Positions 1-8,748 of a DNA stretch of 36,052 nt are shown here, piece after piece; positions within the stretch are counted from its first letter, which is position 1, and each line of letters starts with the position of its first letter. The notes below the pieces were generated by a model that worked only from the letters and a program-made list of their open reading frames with translations, searched no databases and was not told the DNA's origin. Both the position numbers and the translations under genes were made by a program. The stretch is from a bacterium. GTDB lineage: Bacteria > Bacillota > Clostridia > UBA1381. The stretch lies in NCBI GenBank assembly GCA_030536655.1, contig JAUNPN010000015.1:1-36052 (forward strand), given 5' to 3'.

Positions 1-257
1 GACTGTGTTCACTGCGTACTATATTTAATCAGTGCTTCCTTAAACATCTGTTTTTAAGGGGAATTATTGAAATATATTGCTTAAGAATCCGATAGGTTTT
101 GCAGAATGGCGAAATTCATGATACTGTTTTATTTAATTTAGAGTCTTGGATTTCTGCTTTTTCTGAAATTATTGTATCAATTTTTTTGTCAAATCTATAT
201 TATATTACTTCGCCTTAAGGATATAAAATATATGTATGTTAAACAGTAAAAATTTAC
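1..257. other. AT-rich intergenic stretch, no gene seen
   Basis: The window opens in AT-rich non-coding sequence. I found no open frame with a ribosome-binding site and no recognisable RNA gene. A weak hairpin (CCTTAAA/TTTAAGG near 39-60) has no T tract after it, so I do not call it a terminator. The upstream gene is outside the window. Confidence 0.5.
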
Positions 258-286
258 TTGATTATTTTAATTTAGTATGTTATAAT
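258..286 (+). promoter_or_regulatory. Sigma-A type promoter of the RNA methyltransferase gene
   Basis: TTGATT at 258-263 and TATAAT at 281-286 are separated by 17 nt, a near-consensus housekeeping promoter. Transcription would start near 293, about 30 nt before the GTG start at 325. A ribosome-binding site (AAGAGGTAA, 311-319) lies in between. Confidence 0.8.
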
Positions 287-324
287 CATATTCGAAACGG
301 AAATTATTAAAAGAGGTAATTATT

Positions 325-1083
325 GTGATAACATCTTCGTCAAACGCTGTATATAAGCATATAAAAGCATTGCAGGACAAAAAGTATAGAAAAAAATACA
401 GTGAATATACAGTTGAAGGAATAAAATCGGTTCGTGACGCTTTAAATTCAAATAGGCGAGTGAAATCAGTTGTAATCTCAGAGGGATTTACATCGGAGTA
501 TACATATTCGGATGAAATTGAAATTATAACAGTATCTGCGCCGCTGTTCGCAAAGCTTTGCGATACTCAGACTCCGCAGGGTATAATGGCGGTTATTGAG
601 ATAGAGGATAAAGGAGGTTTCACGCCGGATTTAAGCAAGGCGTATATATATTGTGACGGAGTAAATGATCCGGGAAATCTCGGCACGATTATAAGGACAG
701 CAGATGCAGCCGGATTTGGTGGCGTGCTGTTATCAAAGGGGACTGCGGATTTGTATAGTCCGAAAACCGTGCGCTCAAGCATGGGGTCATTCTTTAATAT
801 TGAAACAGTAACAGGACTGGATGCAGAGTTTCTTGTCCGATGTGCTGAAAAAGGATTTATGCTTTACGGGGGCGCTCTCGGCAGAGATACAATTGACTAT
901 AGGGACGCCGATATGACAAAGCCGTCTATATTAATAGTAGGAAATGAAGCGAATGGAATAAGCAAAGAGGTCATGGAAATATGCCGATGTGTGAAAATTC
1001 CGATACTTGGAAAGGCGGAATCGCTTAATGTTTCTGTTGCAGCAGCAATATTAATGTATGAATTAGTTTCACAGAGGACTTGA
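325..1083 (+). CDS. TrmH/SpoU-family RNA 2'-O-ribose methyltransferase
   Basis: This 252-residue protein is a SPOUT-class RNA methyltransferase that would transfer a methyl group from S-adenosylmethionine to a ribose 2'-OH in rRNA or tRNA. The N-terminal ~100 residues look like the L30e-like substrate-binding domain. The C-terminal half carries the three SpoU motifs: NDPGNLGTIIRTADAAGF (motif 1), IVGNEANGIS (motif 2) and IPILGKAESLNVSVAAAI (motif 3), which form the trefoil-knot SAM site. The GTG start is preceded by AAGAGGTAA at normal spacing. The family contains rRNA and tRNA enzymes that cannot be told apart by motifs alone, so the target nucleotide is unknown. The stop codon overlaps the TTGACA of the next promoter, so dprA appears to be transcribed separately. 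Confidence 0.92.
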   Translation: MITSSSNAVYKHIKALQDKKYRKKYSEYTVEGIKSVRDALNSNRRVKSVVISEGFTSEYTYSDEIEIITVSAPLFAKLCDTQTPQGIMAVIEIEDKGGFTPDLSKAYIYCDGVNDPGNLGTIIRTADAAGFGGVLLSKGTADLYSPKTVRSSMGSFFNIETVTGLDAEFLVRCAEKGFMLYGGALGRDTIDYRDADMTKPSILIVGNEANGISKEVMEICRCVKIPILGKAESLNVSVAAAILMYELVSQRT

Positions 1084-1113
1084 CAATTCAGGATTTTTGT
1101 AGTATTGTATAAT
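1080..1113 (+). promoter_or_regulatory. Promoter of the dprA leader, overlapping the upstream stop codon
   Basis: A perfect TTGACA at 1080-1085 overlaps the TGA stop of the methyltransferase gene. With a 17-nt spacer the -10 would be TATTGT (1103-1108). A perfect TATAAT lies at 1108-1113, but the spacer would then be 22 nt. Either way transcription would start near 1115-1120, giving a dprA leader of about 165 nt that contains the structured element at 1148-1267. Confidence 0.6.
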
Positions 1114-1147
1114 GTAGTATAAAAACATTGCCGGCGATGGGGTGAAA

Positions 1148-1267
1148 GCTTGGAAAAAGATAAGCGGCGCATCTGCCGTCATTCGGGGCTTGAAGTACAG
1201 CGTATAACTGCGCCCCTCATAACGGCAATTTGCTTGCTTCTCTTTTCTTAAACGCATTGGTGAAAGG
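1148..1267 (+). ncRNA. Structured repeat RNA element, copy A (dprA leader)
   Basis: This is the first of three related elements (others at 8531-8652 and 27589-27690). The ends form a long stem, GCTTGG-AAAAAGA (from 1148) with TCTTTTC-TTAAAC (to ~1253). An inner arm pairs TGCCGT with ACGGCA and GGGGC with GCCCC. Strands outside the stems are conserved between copies: ATAAGCG(G/T)CGCAT on the 5' side, T(T/C)GAAGTA(C/T)A in the apical part, and GCAAT(C/T)TG(C/T)TTG on the 3' side. Copies A and B also share AAACG(C/G)ATTGGTGAAAG after the closing stem. Here it lies between the promoter and the dprA ribosome-binding site, so it could act in cis. I do not recognise the family. Confidence 0.65.
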
Positions 1268-1283
1268 AGTTCGGATTATAAAA

Positions 1284-2606
1284 ATGGATAATAAGATACT
1301 GTGGGTGTGGCTTTCTCTGAAAATCAGCCCCGGAAAGATGACAATTCCTGCACTTTTGGAGGAGTACGGAGATATTGAGGAGATATACCGTGAAAAGAAT
1401 TACACATATTCTGCGTATTTATCTTTTAAAGAGAGAAGAAGTCTTGCGGATAAAAGTCTTGAATCCGCATATGATGTATGCAGAAGGACTGATGAGTGCG
1501 GCGCAAAAATACTTGTATATGATGATGAAAAATATCCGGAAAATCTCAGACAGATTGACAGTCCGCCGTATGTGCTGTATGTCAAGGGTAAGGTTATTGA
1601 CTGGGACAGGTATTTGCTGATAAGCGTAATTGGTACGAGAGATTGCACGCAGTACGGCGTCAACGTTACAAGAAGGATTGCGGGAGGACTTGCGGAGCAG
1701 GGAGTTGTAATAGTAAGCGGTCTGGCAAAGGGATTGGATTCTGCGGCAACGGCGGAAGCACTCAGGTATAACAGCTACAGCGTGGGAGTTCTGGGTTGTT
1801 CGATAGACAAAATCTATCCGTTGGAGAATAAAGCACTGTATAATGCTGTTGAAAAAACGGGTATACTGATTTCTGAATATCCACCCGGCTCAAATAATGG
1901 AAAAAGTGCGTTTCCGCTCAGGAATAGAATAATAGCCGGGATTTCGAGCGGGCTGCTTGTGACGGAGGCACCGCTGAGAAGCGGAACAAACATAACCGTG
2001 AATTATGCATACGATTATAACAAGGACGTTTTTGCAGTTCCGGGAAGTATCTTTGAAAAGAATAATGAAGGAACCAACAGACTGCTTAAGGGCAGTGCCA
2101 AGGCAACGGTATGTGCTGAGGATATTCTTGAAGAATATCCGGACATAGCTGAAAGACAGCGGGCTCCGATGGGCAATATATTTATTGAGGAGCTTCCCGA
2201 AATAGAAGCTCTTATAGAATCAGGCATAATCAAAAAGGACAACAAACGTGAGGGTATGGGTTACAGCGAATACAGAACGGCTTCCGGAAAGGCAGGAAGA
2301 ATAGGTATCGGCAGGAGAAGCGTTTTTTCAAGAAAAAGTACAGAAATTTATGAAAGGCAGCAGTCTGATAAAATAGCAGCTTCAGAGCCGAAGGAGCAGG
2401 AAACAAATGATAAGAAAAGGCTGCCTGAGGGACTGAGCAAGGATGAAAAGCTTGTAGCTGAAGTTCTGCTCGGCGGTGAAAAGATGAAGGATGAAATAAT
2501 ACGGGAAACAGCTCTTGATGCGGGTGATGTAAATACGATGCTCATTCTGCTTGAAATGCAGGGGGCTGTAGAGGTATTGCCCGGAAATATATATAGATTG
2601 AAATAA
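1284..2606 (+). CDS. dprA: DNA-processing protein DprA (Smf)
   Basis: DprA protects incoming single-stranded DNA and loads RecA during transformation; the gene is also widespread in Clostridia not known to be competent. The 440-residue product has an N-terminal helical region, the Rossmann-like DprA core (SVIGTRDCTQYG, SGLAKGLDSAA, GVLGCSIDKIYP, ISEYPPGS, FPLRNRIIAGIS, RSGTNITVNYAY, VFAVPG) and a C-terminal winged helix (last ~50 residues). A charged, low-complexity linker of about 80 residues separates the core from the winged helix. The usual His after GID(A/S)AA is Thr here (LDSAATAEAL). I place the start at the ATG at 1284. The upstream in-frame TTG at 1230 falls inside the structured RNA element, and GAAAGGAG (1262-1269) is the only plausible ribosome-binding site, though its spacing (about 14 nt) is long. 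Confidence 0.93.
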   Translation: MDNKILWVWLSLKISPGKMTIPALLEEYGDIEEIYREKNYTYSAYLSFKERRSLADKSLESAYDVCRRTDECGAKILVYDDEKYPENLRQIDSPPYVLYVKGKVIDWDRYLLISVIGTRDCTQYGVNVTRRIAGGLAEQGVVIVSGLAKGLDSAATAEALRYNSYSVGVLGCSIDKIYPLENKALYNAVEKTGILISEYPPGSNNGKSAFPLRNRIIAGISSGLLVTEAPLRSGTNITVNYAYDYNKDVFAVPGSIFEKNNEGTNRLLKGSAKATVCAEDILEEYPDIAERQRAPMGNIFIEELPEIEALIESGIIKKDNKREGMGYSEYRTASGKAGRIGIGRRSVFSRKSTEIYERQQSDKIAASEPKEQETNDKKRLPEGLSKDEKLVAEVLLGGEKMKDEIIRETALDAGDVNTMLILLEMQGAVEVLPGNIYRLK

Positions 2607-2632
2607 CGAATTATTCGGCAGGAGGAAAATAG

Positions 2633-4744
2633 ATGGCGAAAAAAAAGCTGTTGATAGTAGAGTCACCTGCAAAGGCAGGAACTATAAAGAAGTATCTCGG
2701 AAAAGATTATACTGTTATGGCGTCGATGGGGCATGTTATAGACCTTCCGAAAAGTCAGCTTGCAGTAGATACAGAAAATCATTTCAAGCCGAGGTATATT
2801 ACAATACGAGGAAAGGGACCGCTTTTGGCAAGCCTGAAAAAGGAGGCGGCAAAGTCTGACGTAGTGTATCTCGCAACCGACCCTGACCGTGAGGGAGAGG
2901 CTATAAGCTGGCATCTGGCAAATGCGCTTGGCATAGACGTAAATTCAAAGTGCAGAGTAACCTTTAATGAAATTACGAAAACGGCTGTCAAGGCTGCAAT
3001 AAAGGAGCCGCGCAGTATTAATATGAACCTTGTTGATTCTCAGCAGGCAAGGCGTGTACTGGACAGAATAGTCGGTTATAAGATAAGTCCGATTTTGTGG
3101 GAGAAGGTAAAGCGCGGACTGAGCGCTGGAAGAGTACAGTCTGTGGCGACAAAGCTTATCTGCGACAGGGAAGAAGAAATTATGAATTTTAAGCCGCAGG
3201 AGTTTTGGACAGTAGAAGCGGTGATAATTGAGCCTAAGTCAAAAAAGAGCTTTACAGCGAAGTACTATGGTGAAAACGGTAAGGAAAACAAGCTTGAAAA
3301 CAAAATGCAGGCGCAGAGTATAATAGATGCCGTAAAGAAAGCAGAGCTTACCGTAAGCAAGGTGAAGCGCGGCGAGCAGCGAAGAAAGCCGCAGCCGCCG
3401 TTTACGACCTCAACTCTTCAGCAGGACGCGTCAAGAAAGCTGAATTACCAGGCGACAAAGACAATGCAGATTGCACAGGGCTTGTATGAAGGCGTAAGTC
3501 TTGGCGGCAAGCTCGGCACAATCGGTTTGATAACATATATGCGAACCGACTCATTGAGAATTGCCGATGATGCTCAGCGTGATGCTGTTGCATACCTGAC
3601 CGAGAAATATGGAGAGGAATATGTCAAAGCAAGGCAGTACCGTACAAAGAAGAATGCGCAGGATGCGCATGAGGCTATACGTCCTACTTCAATATCAATT
3701 TATCCGGACAGCATAAAGGATAAGCTGACGAATGAGCAGTATAAGCTTTATAAGCTTATCTGGGACAGATTTGCCGCAAGTCAGATGGCGGATGCAATAT
3801 ATGACACAACAAGCGCGTCAATTGACGCTGACGGTCATACCTTTCGTGCAAGCGGCTCAAGCATCAGATTCAAGGGTTATATGGCGGTTTATGTTGAGGC
3901 AACGGATAAAAAGGAAGAAAAGTCAAAGCTTCTGCCGCCGCTGGAAGAAAATCAAAATGTGAAGCTTAAGGAAATCGACAGCAAGCAGCATTTTACTCAG
4001 CCGCCGCCCCGGTATACTGACGCTACGTTAATTCGTGAACTGGAGGAAAACGGAATAGGCAGGCCTTCCACTTACGCTCCGACAATCTCAACAATTGTAT
4101 CAAGAGGATATGTGCAGAGGAGTAAGAAGCAGCTTGTCCCGACGGAGCTTGGAAATGTGACAACCGAAATAATGAAAAATAATTTCAAGGATATAGTAGA
4201 TGTGGAATTTACCGCCGGGATGGAGCAGAAGCTCGACAACGTAGAGGACGGGCAAATTAATTGGGAAGAAGTTTTGGAAGAATTTTATCCGCCTTTTAAG
4301 GATAACTTGGAGAAAGCGCAGGAAAATATTGCAAAGATAAAAATAAAGGACGAGGAGTCCGATGTAATATGCGAGAAATGCGGCAGAAGAATGGTGTATA
4401 AGCTCAGTAAGTTTGGTAAATTCCTTGCGTGTCCGGGATATCCGGAATGTAAGAATGCAAAAACCATACGTGAAGGTACGGGTGCATTTTGCCCGAGCTG
4501 CGGAGGAGAAATGCTCGTTAAGAAGTCGAGAAGAGGTAAAATATATTACGGCTGTGAGCATTATCCGAAATGTGATTTTATGGTATGGGATGAGCCGGTC
4601 AAGGACGAACGCTGTCCGCAGTGCGGCGGACTTCTGCTGAAAAAGAACGGACGCGCAAAGAAAATCTACTGTGCTAAGCCTGAATGCGGATACGAAAGAA
4701 AGCTTACCGTTGAAGAGATGAGGGAGAAGAAGGATGAAGGTTAA
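2633..4744 (+). CDS. topA: DNA topoisomerase I (type IA)
   Basis: TopA relaxes negatively supercoiled DNA by transient single-strand cleavage. The 703-residue protein begins with the Toprim domain ([18 protein letters not shown]; acidic cluster [13 protein letters not shown]). The catalytic tyrosine lies in [12 protein letters not shown], at about residue 302. The C-terminal part has three four-cysteine zinc ribbons (CEKCG...CPGYPEC, CPSCG...CEHYPKC, CPQCG...CAKPEC), the standard arrangement for Firmicute TopA, and the length is normal. A strong GGAGGAAA precedes the ATG. The gene follows dprA by 26 nt and its 3' end overlaps trmFO by 11 nt, a dprA-topA-trmFO order common in Firmicutes. Confidence 0.97.
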   Translation: MAKKKLLIVESPAKAGTIKKYLGKDYTVMASMGHVIDLPKSQLAVDTENHFKPRYITIRGKGPLLASLKKEAAKSDVVYLATDPDREGEAISWHLANALGIDVNSKCRVTFNEITKTAVKAAIKEPRSINMNLVDSQQARRVLDRIVGYKISPILWEKVKRGLSAGRVQSVATKLICDREEEIMNFKPQEFWTVEAVIIEPKSKKSFTAKYYGENGKENKLENKMQAQSIIDAVKKAELTVSKVKRGEQRRKPQPPFTTSTLQQDASRKLNYQATKTMQIAQGLYEGVSLGGKLGTIGLITYMRTDSLRIADDAQRDAVAYLTEKYGEEYVKARQYRTKKNAQDAHEAIRPTSISIYPDSIKDKLTNEQYKLYKLIWDRFAASQMADAIYDTTSASIDADGHTFRASGSSIRFKGYMAVYVEATDKKEEKSKLLPPLEENQNVKLKEIDSKQHFTQPPPRYTDATLIRELEENGIGRPSTYAPTISTIVSRGYVQRSKKQLVPTELGNVTTEIMKNNFKDIVDVEFTAGMEQKLDNVEDGQINWEEVLEEFYPPFKDNLEKAQENIAKIKIKDEESDVICEKCGRRMVYKLSKFGKFLACPGYPECKNAKTIREGTGAFCPSCGGEMLVKKSRRGKIYYGCEHYPKCDFMVWDEPVKDERCPQCGGLLLKKNGRAKKIYCAKPECGYERKLTVEEMREKKDEG

Positions 4745-6038
4745 GGTAATCGGCGCGGGGCTTGCGGGCTGCGAGGCAGCATGGCATCTTGTACATGAGG
4801 GAATTGAGGTTGAGCTGTATGAAATGAAGCCGAAAAAATTCTCGCCCGCGCATTCGAGCGAAAGCTTTGCGGAGCTTGTCTGCTCTAATTCATTGAAGGC
4901 GGACAGGATTGAGAATGCATGCGGCTTGCTAAAGGAGGAAATGCGTCTTTTCGGTTCGATAATAATGGAGGCGGCAGATGCTGCAAGGGTGCCGGCAGGA
5001 GGAGCATTGGCTGTTGACCGTGAGGTTTTTTCAGGATATATTACTGAAAAGATAAAGAAGCATCCGCTTGTAACGGTAATTAATGACGAGGTAACGGAGA
5101 TTAATCCGGACGAATATACAATAATAGCGACGGGCCCGCTGACTTCGGACGCACTTGCGGAGAAAATTGCTGAGATTACGGGAAAAGAATCAATGTATTT
5201 TTATGATGCGGCAGCGCCTATTGTAACCGAGGAAAGCATAAACAGGGATAAGGTTTTTAAAGCCGCTCGCTATAACAGAGGAACGGCGGATTATATAAAC
5301 TGTCCTATGACGAAGGAGGAATACACAGAATTTTATAATGAGCTGACAAACGCTCAGACAGCGCCTTTGAGGGAGTTTGAGAATCAAAAGGTTTTTGAGG
5401 GCTGTATGCCGGTTGAAGTTATGGCAAAGCGCGGATTTGAAACACTTGTGTTCGGTCCGTTAAAGCCTGTCGGACTTGTAAATCCGAAAACGGGTAAGGA
5501 CGACGCTTACGCGGTTGTCCAGTTAAGACAGGATAATAAGGAGGGTACGCTCTACAATCTTGTCGGATTCCAGACTAATTTGAAATGGGGTGAGCAGAAG
5601 CGGGTGTTCTCTATGATACCGGGATTGGAGAATGCGGAGTTTGTGCGTTACGGAGTAATGCACAGAAACACGTATCTTAATTCTCCCGGAATTTTAAATA
5701 AATATTATCAGATGACGGAGCATCCGAAAATATTCTTTGCCGGACAGATAACCGGTGTAGAGGGGTATGTCGAAAGCGCTTCAAGCGGTATTTTGGCAGG
5801 ATATAATATGGCAAGGCTGTTAGAGGGCAAGCCGATGTATGAGCCTGATGCAAAAACCTCGATTGGTTCGCTTGTGCTGTATATAAGCAGTAACGCTGCG
5901 GACAGACTGCAGCCGATGAATGCTAATTTCGGAATAATCGAGGGTTTAAATGAACGTATCCGCAAAAAAGCGGACCGATATAATAAAATTGCGCTGAGAG
6001 CGCTGGATATTATAAAAAAACAGTTGGAGGTAAATTAA
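4734..6038 (+). CDS. trmFO: Folate/FAD-dependent tRNA (uracil-54) C5-methyltransferase TrmFO
   Basis: TrmFO makes ribothymidine at position 54 of the tRNA T-loop, using methylene-tetrahydrofolate as carbon donor and FAD as reductant. The 434-residue product starts with the FAD-binding [13 protein letters not shown] motif, followed by the family signature [19 protein letters not shown]. The conserved [13 protein letters not shown] segment carries one of the catalytic-region cysteines, and [21 protein letters not shown] near the C-terminus closes the FAD site. The length matches the family. The ATG lies inside the end of topA (11-nt overlap), implying translational coupling. The gene is almost exclusive to Firmicutes and some other lineages that lack TrmA, which supports the taxonomic call. 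Confidence 0.96.
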   Translation: MKVKVIGAGLAGCEAAWHLVHEGIEVELYEMKPKKFSPAHSSESFAELVCSNSLKADRIENACGLLKEEMRLFGSIIMEAADAARVPAGGALAVDREVFSGYITEKIKKHPLVTVINDEVTEINPDEYTIIATGPLTSDALAEKIAEITGKESMYFYDAAAPIVTEESINRDKVFKAARYNRGTADYINCPMTKEEYTEFYNELTNAQTAPLREFENQKVFEGCMPVEVMAKRGFETLVFGPLKPVGLVNPKTGKDDAYAVVQLRQDNKEGTLYNLVGFQTNLKWGEQKRVFSMIPGLENAEFVRYGVMHRNTYLNSPGILNKYYQMTEHPKIFFAGQITGVEGYVESASSGILAGYNMARLLEGKPMYEPDAKTSIGSLVLYISSNAADRLQPMNANFGIIEGLNERIRKKADRYNKIALRALDIIKKQLEVN

Positions 6039-6045
6039 AATTAAA

Positions 6046-6483
6046 ATGGAAAAGAAAAATAAGATTATACTTGCAGTAATTGCGGTGGTAATTGTAGCGG
6101 CTGTAATAATTGCGGCTTCATGTTCATCAAAACCGAACAGCGGAAAAAGCTCCGTAAATGACGGCAATACGGCGTCGGTACAGGCAACCGAGGAGCCGGA
6201 GGTAACGCCTACATTTGTATACTTTGTATCTCAGAATGACGAAAACTATGCAGATGCAATGGCTGTTGTAGAGAAGCTTAAGGCAGAGTACAACGGAAGA
6301 GTCAACTTTGATATAAGAGATTATGATGCAGATCCGTCAATTGCCGAAAATTTTGCAATGGTAGTAGGAAACACTCCGGCATTAATTATGCTTGACACGC
6401 ATAATGCACCCTGCGATTTCCTGTTTAAGAATGCGGATGAAGCTTCATTGAAGGCGTCCATCACAAAGGCGTTGGGAGAATAA
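6046..6483 (+). CDS. Small membrane-anchored lipoprotein with a redox-dead thioredoxin-like fold
   Basis: The 145-residue product has an N-terminal hydrophobic segment (IILAVIAVVIVAAVIIAASC) ending in a lipobox-like AASC, so it is probably lipidated and faces outward. A Ser/Asn/Thr-rich spacer follows. The last ~95 residues resemble a thioredoxin fold: a beta strand (PTFVYFVSQ), a helix, a second strand (VNFDIRDYDAD), a TPALIMLD segment with the cis-proline position, and a final helix. The CxxC redox motif is absent (the position reads SQNDENY), so a disulfide role is unlikely. The gene sits 7 nt after trmFO and 1 nt before the glycosyltransferase gene, so it is probably cotranscribed. Its function is unknown; binding or scaffolding at the membrane is only a guess. 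Confidence 0.75.
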   Translation: MEKKNKIILAVIAVVIVAAVIIAASCSSKPNSGKSSVNDGNTASVQATEEPEVTPTFVYFVSQNDENYADAMAVVEKLKAEYNGRVNFDIRDYDADPSIAENFAMVVGNTPALIMLDTHNAPCDFLFKNADEASLKASITKALGE

Positions 6484-6484
6484 C

Positions 6485-8488
6485 ATGGGCGGTATACTTT
6501 TATACATATATTTTCTTGCGGTCGGTTTTCTTTATGCCAACGAGCTTTTCAGAAAGAAGAATATATATTTTCGTGCATGGATGGGCGGAGTATTCGGAAA
6601 TGTAATTTTAATGGCAGGAATTGTTATTCCTTCGATATTCTGCGGTTTTACTTTTTTGAGCCATATAATACTTGCAGTGCTTGCGGCAGTTCCGTATGCC
6701 GTAATTTGTGTGAAGCGAAAGGAAAGGAAATCGGTTAAGGAGCTTTTGTTTTCAGACGGAGCTGAAACAGAAGTATACATGGATACAAAGATATTCTGTG
6801 CACTGGTGCTCCCGATTTCAATTATAATTTGGGTGCTGATGACAAATCATATTTTAACGCCGTATGAGGGCGGCGGTGTGGCAAGCGGTCAGTGTACCTA
6901 CGGAGATTTACAGATGCATCTTAGCTTTATAACAAGCATTGCAGAGCAGCACAAGTTCCCGCCGGACTATAACCTTCTTGCCGGTACGACAATGAATTAT
7001 CCGTTTTTTGCGGATATGCTTTCATCAAGCTTGTATCTGTTTGGAACAAGCTTAAGATGGGCGGTGCTTATTCCGAGCTATGTGCTTTCGATGCTGATAG
7101 TAATGGGATTTTATATACTTGCGTACACTGTTACAAAGAGAAAGGCTGCGGCGGTATTGGCTGTTGTGTTTTTCTTCTTCTGCGGAGGATTCGGCTTTGC
7201 ATATTTTATGAATGGAGCAAAGGCTGATTCGACTGTGTTTACGAAGATATTTACCGACTATTACCATACGCCGACTAACTATAACGAAAATAACATCAGA
7301 TGGTCGAATACAATATGTGATATGATTATTCCGCAGAGGACTACTATGGCGGGTTGGTGCACTGTTATTCCGGCAATCTGGATGCTGCTTGAGGCGTTAA
7401 AAACAAGGAAGCGTTCAATCTATATAACTCTGGGAGTGTTTGCCGGATGTATGCCGATGATTCATACACACAGCTTTCTTGCACTTGGAATGATTTCGGC
7501 TGTATTGTTCTTTATGTATCTTAAGGCTCCGAGGGATGAGGATACTGCCGCATCGGCAGAGGAGACGTCTGCAAAAGGGAAAAAGAATGCCGCAAAGGCT
7601 GTTCCGAAGGATAATAATTATACAAAGCAGTATGTTATAAACTGGGTGATATTCGGCGCGATTACAATTTGTATGGCATTTCCGCAGCTGTTTTATTGGA
7701 CATTCAGGCAGACAACAGGAAATGAATCATTCCTGAGATACGGTTTCAACTGGGTAAATGAAAAGGATCCGTATTTGTGGTTCTATCTAAAAAACTGGGG
7801 TATAGCGGCGCTGTTTATTGCACCGGCGGCATGGGGTGCTTCAAAGGATAATAAGAAGCTGCTTCTGGCGGCTGCGTTCATCTTTATTACAGCGGAGTTT
7901 ATTATCTTCCAGCCTAATAAGTATGATAACAATAAGCTTTTTTATGTGGTATACATGATAGTGCTTATGGTAGTAAGCGGATGGCTGATGGATGTATGGG
8001 ACGCTATGAAGAATGTAAGAGGCCGAGCGTACCTCGGAGCTGTTGTCATTGCGGCAGGAACGCTTTCCGGAGCACTCACGATAGGCAGAGAATATCACAG
8101 CGGCGGTATGTATCAGACGTTTAATTCAGATGATATAAAAATGGCGGAGTATATAAAGGAAAATACCCCGTCAGACGCGGTATTCTTAACAGGTATGCAT
8201 CACATTAATCCGGTATGCGCATTAGCCGGAAGAACGATTTATCTTGGCTCATCGCTGTATGTGTACTTCCATGGAATGGGTGATGAATATTATAAGAGAA
8301 AGGCAGAGATTGAAGCAGTATATAAAGGTTCGTATGAGGATATGCTTGAATTTTGTAATAAAAACGGAATTGAGTATGTGTATGTTGGCAGCAATGAACT
8401 GAGCGAGCTTAAGCCTAACAAGTCGATGCTGGAACAGCTTGAAGTTGTTCAAACTATAGGAAGAGATACTTTGTACAAGGTCAAATAA
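6485..8488 (+). CDS. Polytopic GT-C-type membrane glycosyltransferase-like protein
   Basis: The 667-residue protein has about 11-12 predicted membrane helices and a C-terminal outside domain of about 120 residues. The first large loop carries an acidic GDLQMHLSFITSIAE motif near residue 140, the position where GT-C enzymes (PMT/ArnT-like, using lipid-phosphate sugars) place their catalytic Asp. The later segment QPNKYDNNKLFYVVYM and the soluble tail (EYIKENTPSDAVFLTG) recall other bacterial GT-C proteins. A Lys/Ala-rich cytoplasmic loop lies near residues 355-380. The gene starts one nt after the stop of the lipoprotein gene. Donor and acceptor sugars cannot be read from the sequence. It could modify surface polymers or proteins. 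Confidence 0.72.
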   Translation: MGGILLYIYFLAVGFLYANELFRKKNIYFRAWMGGVFGNVILMAGIVIPSIFCGFTFLSHIILAVLAAVPYAVICVKRKERKSVKELLFSDGAETEVYMDTKIFCALVLPISIIIWVLMTNHILTPYEGGGVASGQCTYGDLQMHLSFITSIAEQHKFPPDYNLLAGTTMNYPFFADMLSSSLYLFGTSLRWAVLIPSYVLSMLIVMGFYILAYTVTKRKAAAVLAVVFFFFCGGFGFAYFMNGAKADSTVFTKIFTDYYHTPTNYNENNIRWSNTICDMIIPQRTTMAGWCTVIPAIWMLLEALKTRKRSIYITLGVFAGCMPMIHTHSFLALGMISAVLFFMYLKAPRDEDTAASAEETSAKGKKNAAKAVPKDNNYTKQYVINWVIFGAITICMAFPQLFYWTFRQTTGNESFLRYGFNWVNEKDPYLWFYLKNWGIAALFIAPAAWGASKDNKKLLLAAAFIFITAEFIIFQPNKYDNNKLFYVVYMIVLMVVSGWLMDVWDAMKNVRGRAYLGAVVIAAGTLSGALTIGREYHSGGMYQTFNSDDIKMAEYIKENTPSDAVFLTGMHHINPVCALAGRTIYLGSSLYVYFHGMGDEYYKRKAEIEAVYKGSYEDMLEFCNKNGIEYVYVGSNELSELKPNKSMLEQLEVVQTIGRDTLYKVK

Positions 8489-8498
8489 ATGGGGGTAT

Positions 8499-8527
8499 AA
8501 AAAATTGCCCAGACCGTTCAAGGGCAA
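8499..8527 (-). terminator. Intrinsic terminator for the regulator gene (minus strand)
   Basis: Read on the minus strand, TTGCCC-N11-GGGCAA is followed by six T residues. It would end transcripts coming from the MocR-type gene, just before they run into the glycosyltransferase gene. Confidence 0.55.
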
Positions 8528-8530
8528 AAA

Positions 8531-8652
8531 GTTTGGGGAAAGATAAGCGTCGCATCTTGCCGCCCTCAGCGACTTGAAGTATAAACATACGTCGGCGTCG
8601 CTTCTGACAGCAATCTGTTTGCTTCTCTTTTCCCAAACGGATTGGTGAAAGC
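8531..8652 (+). ncRNA. Structured repeat RNA element, copy B
   Basis: This is the second copy of the element at 1148-1267. The closing stem GTTTGGGGAAAGA (8531-8543) pairs with TCTTTTCCCAAAC (8626-8638) over 13 positions with a single G-T wobble. Bases differ from copies A and C but pairing is kept. The inner arm pairs AGCGAC with GTCGCT. The conserved strands ATAAGCGTCGCAT, TTGAAGTATA and GCAATCTGTTTG are present, and the AAACGGATTGGTGAAAG tail matches copy A. No gene lies downstream on this strand, since the next gene is convergent. Here the element is either a 3' UTR of the glycosyltransferase transcript or a free RNA ending at 8776-8782. Confidence 0.65.
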
Positions 8653-8715
8653 ATTTATAAGTTTGATTTTACCTGTTTTAGAGCGTCGAAAAACAACATG
8701 AAAGATAAATAATGC

Positions 8716-8745
8716 AGAAAATCCGCTTGTAAAAGCGGATTTTCT
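8716..8745. terminator. Perfect 13-bp hairpin between convergent genes
   Basis: AGAAAATCCGCTT (8716-8728), a GTAA loop and AAGCGGATTTTCT (8733-8745) form a perfect stem. It is not followed by a clean T-run on either strand. It may be a weak bidirectional terminator or an RNA-stabilising hairpin. Confidence 0.4.
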
Positions 8746-8748
8746 GTG

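Noticed and set aside
258-296. Similar promoters at 258-296 and 35654-35691 (TATAAT followed by ATATTCG) as a shared regulatory box
   Set aside because: Two short AT-rich matches around a consensus -10 box are too weak to separate from chance.
1133-1140. GGCGATGG resembling the start of a fluoride (crcB) riboswitch
   Set aside because: The rest of the fluoride aptamer (pseudoknot, second stem) is absent and dprA is not a fluoride gene.
1230-1283. In-frame TTG start giving DprA an 18-residue extension
   Set aside because: The extension is encoded by the 3' strand of the structured RNA element, and the only ribosome-binding site (1262-1269) lies inside it.
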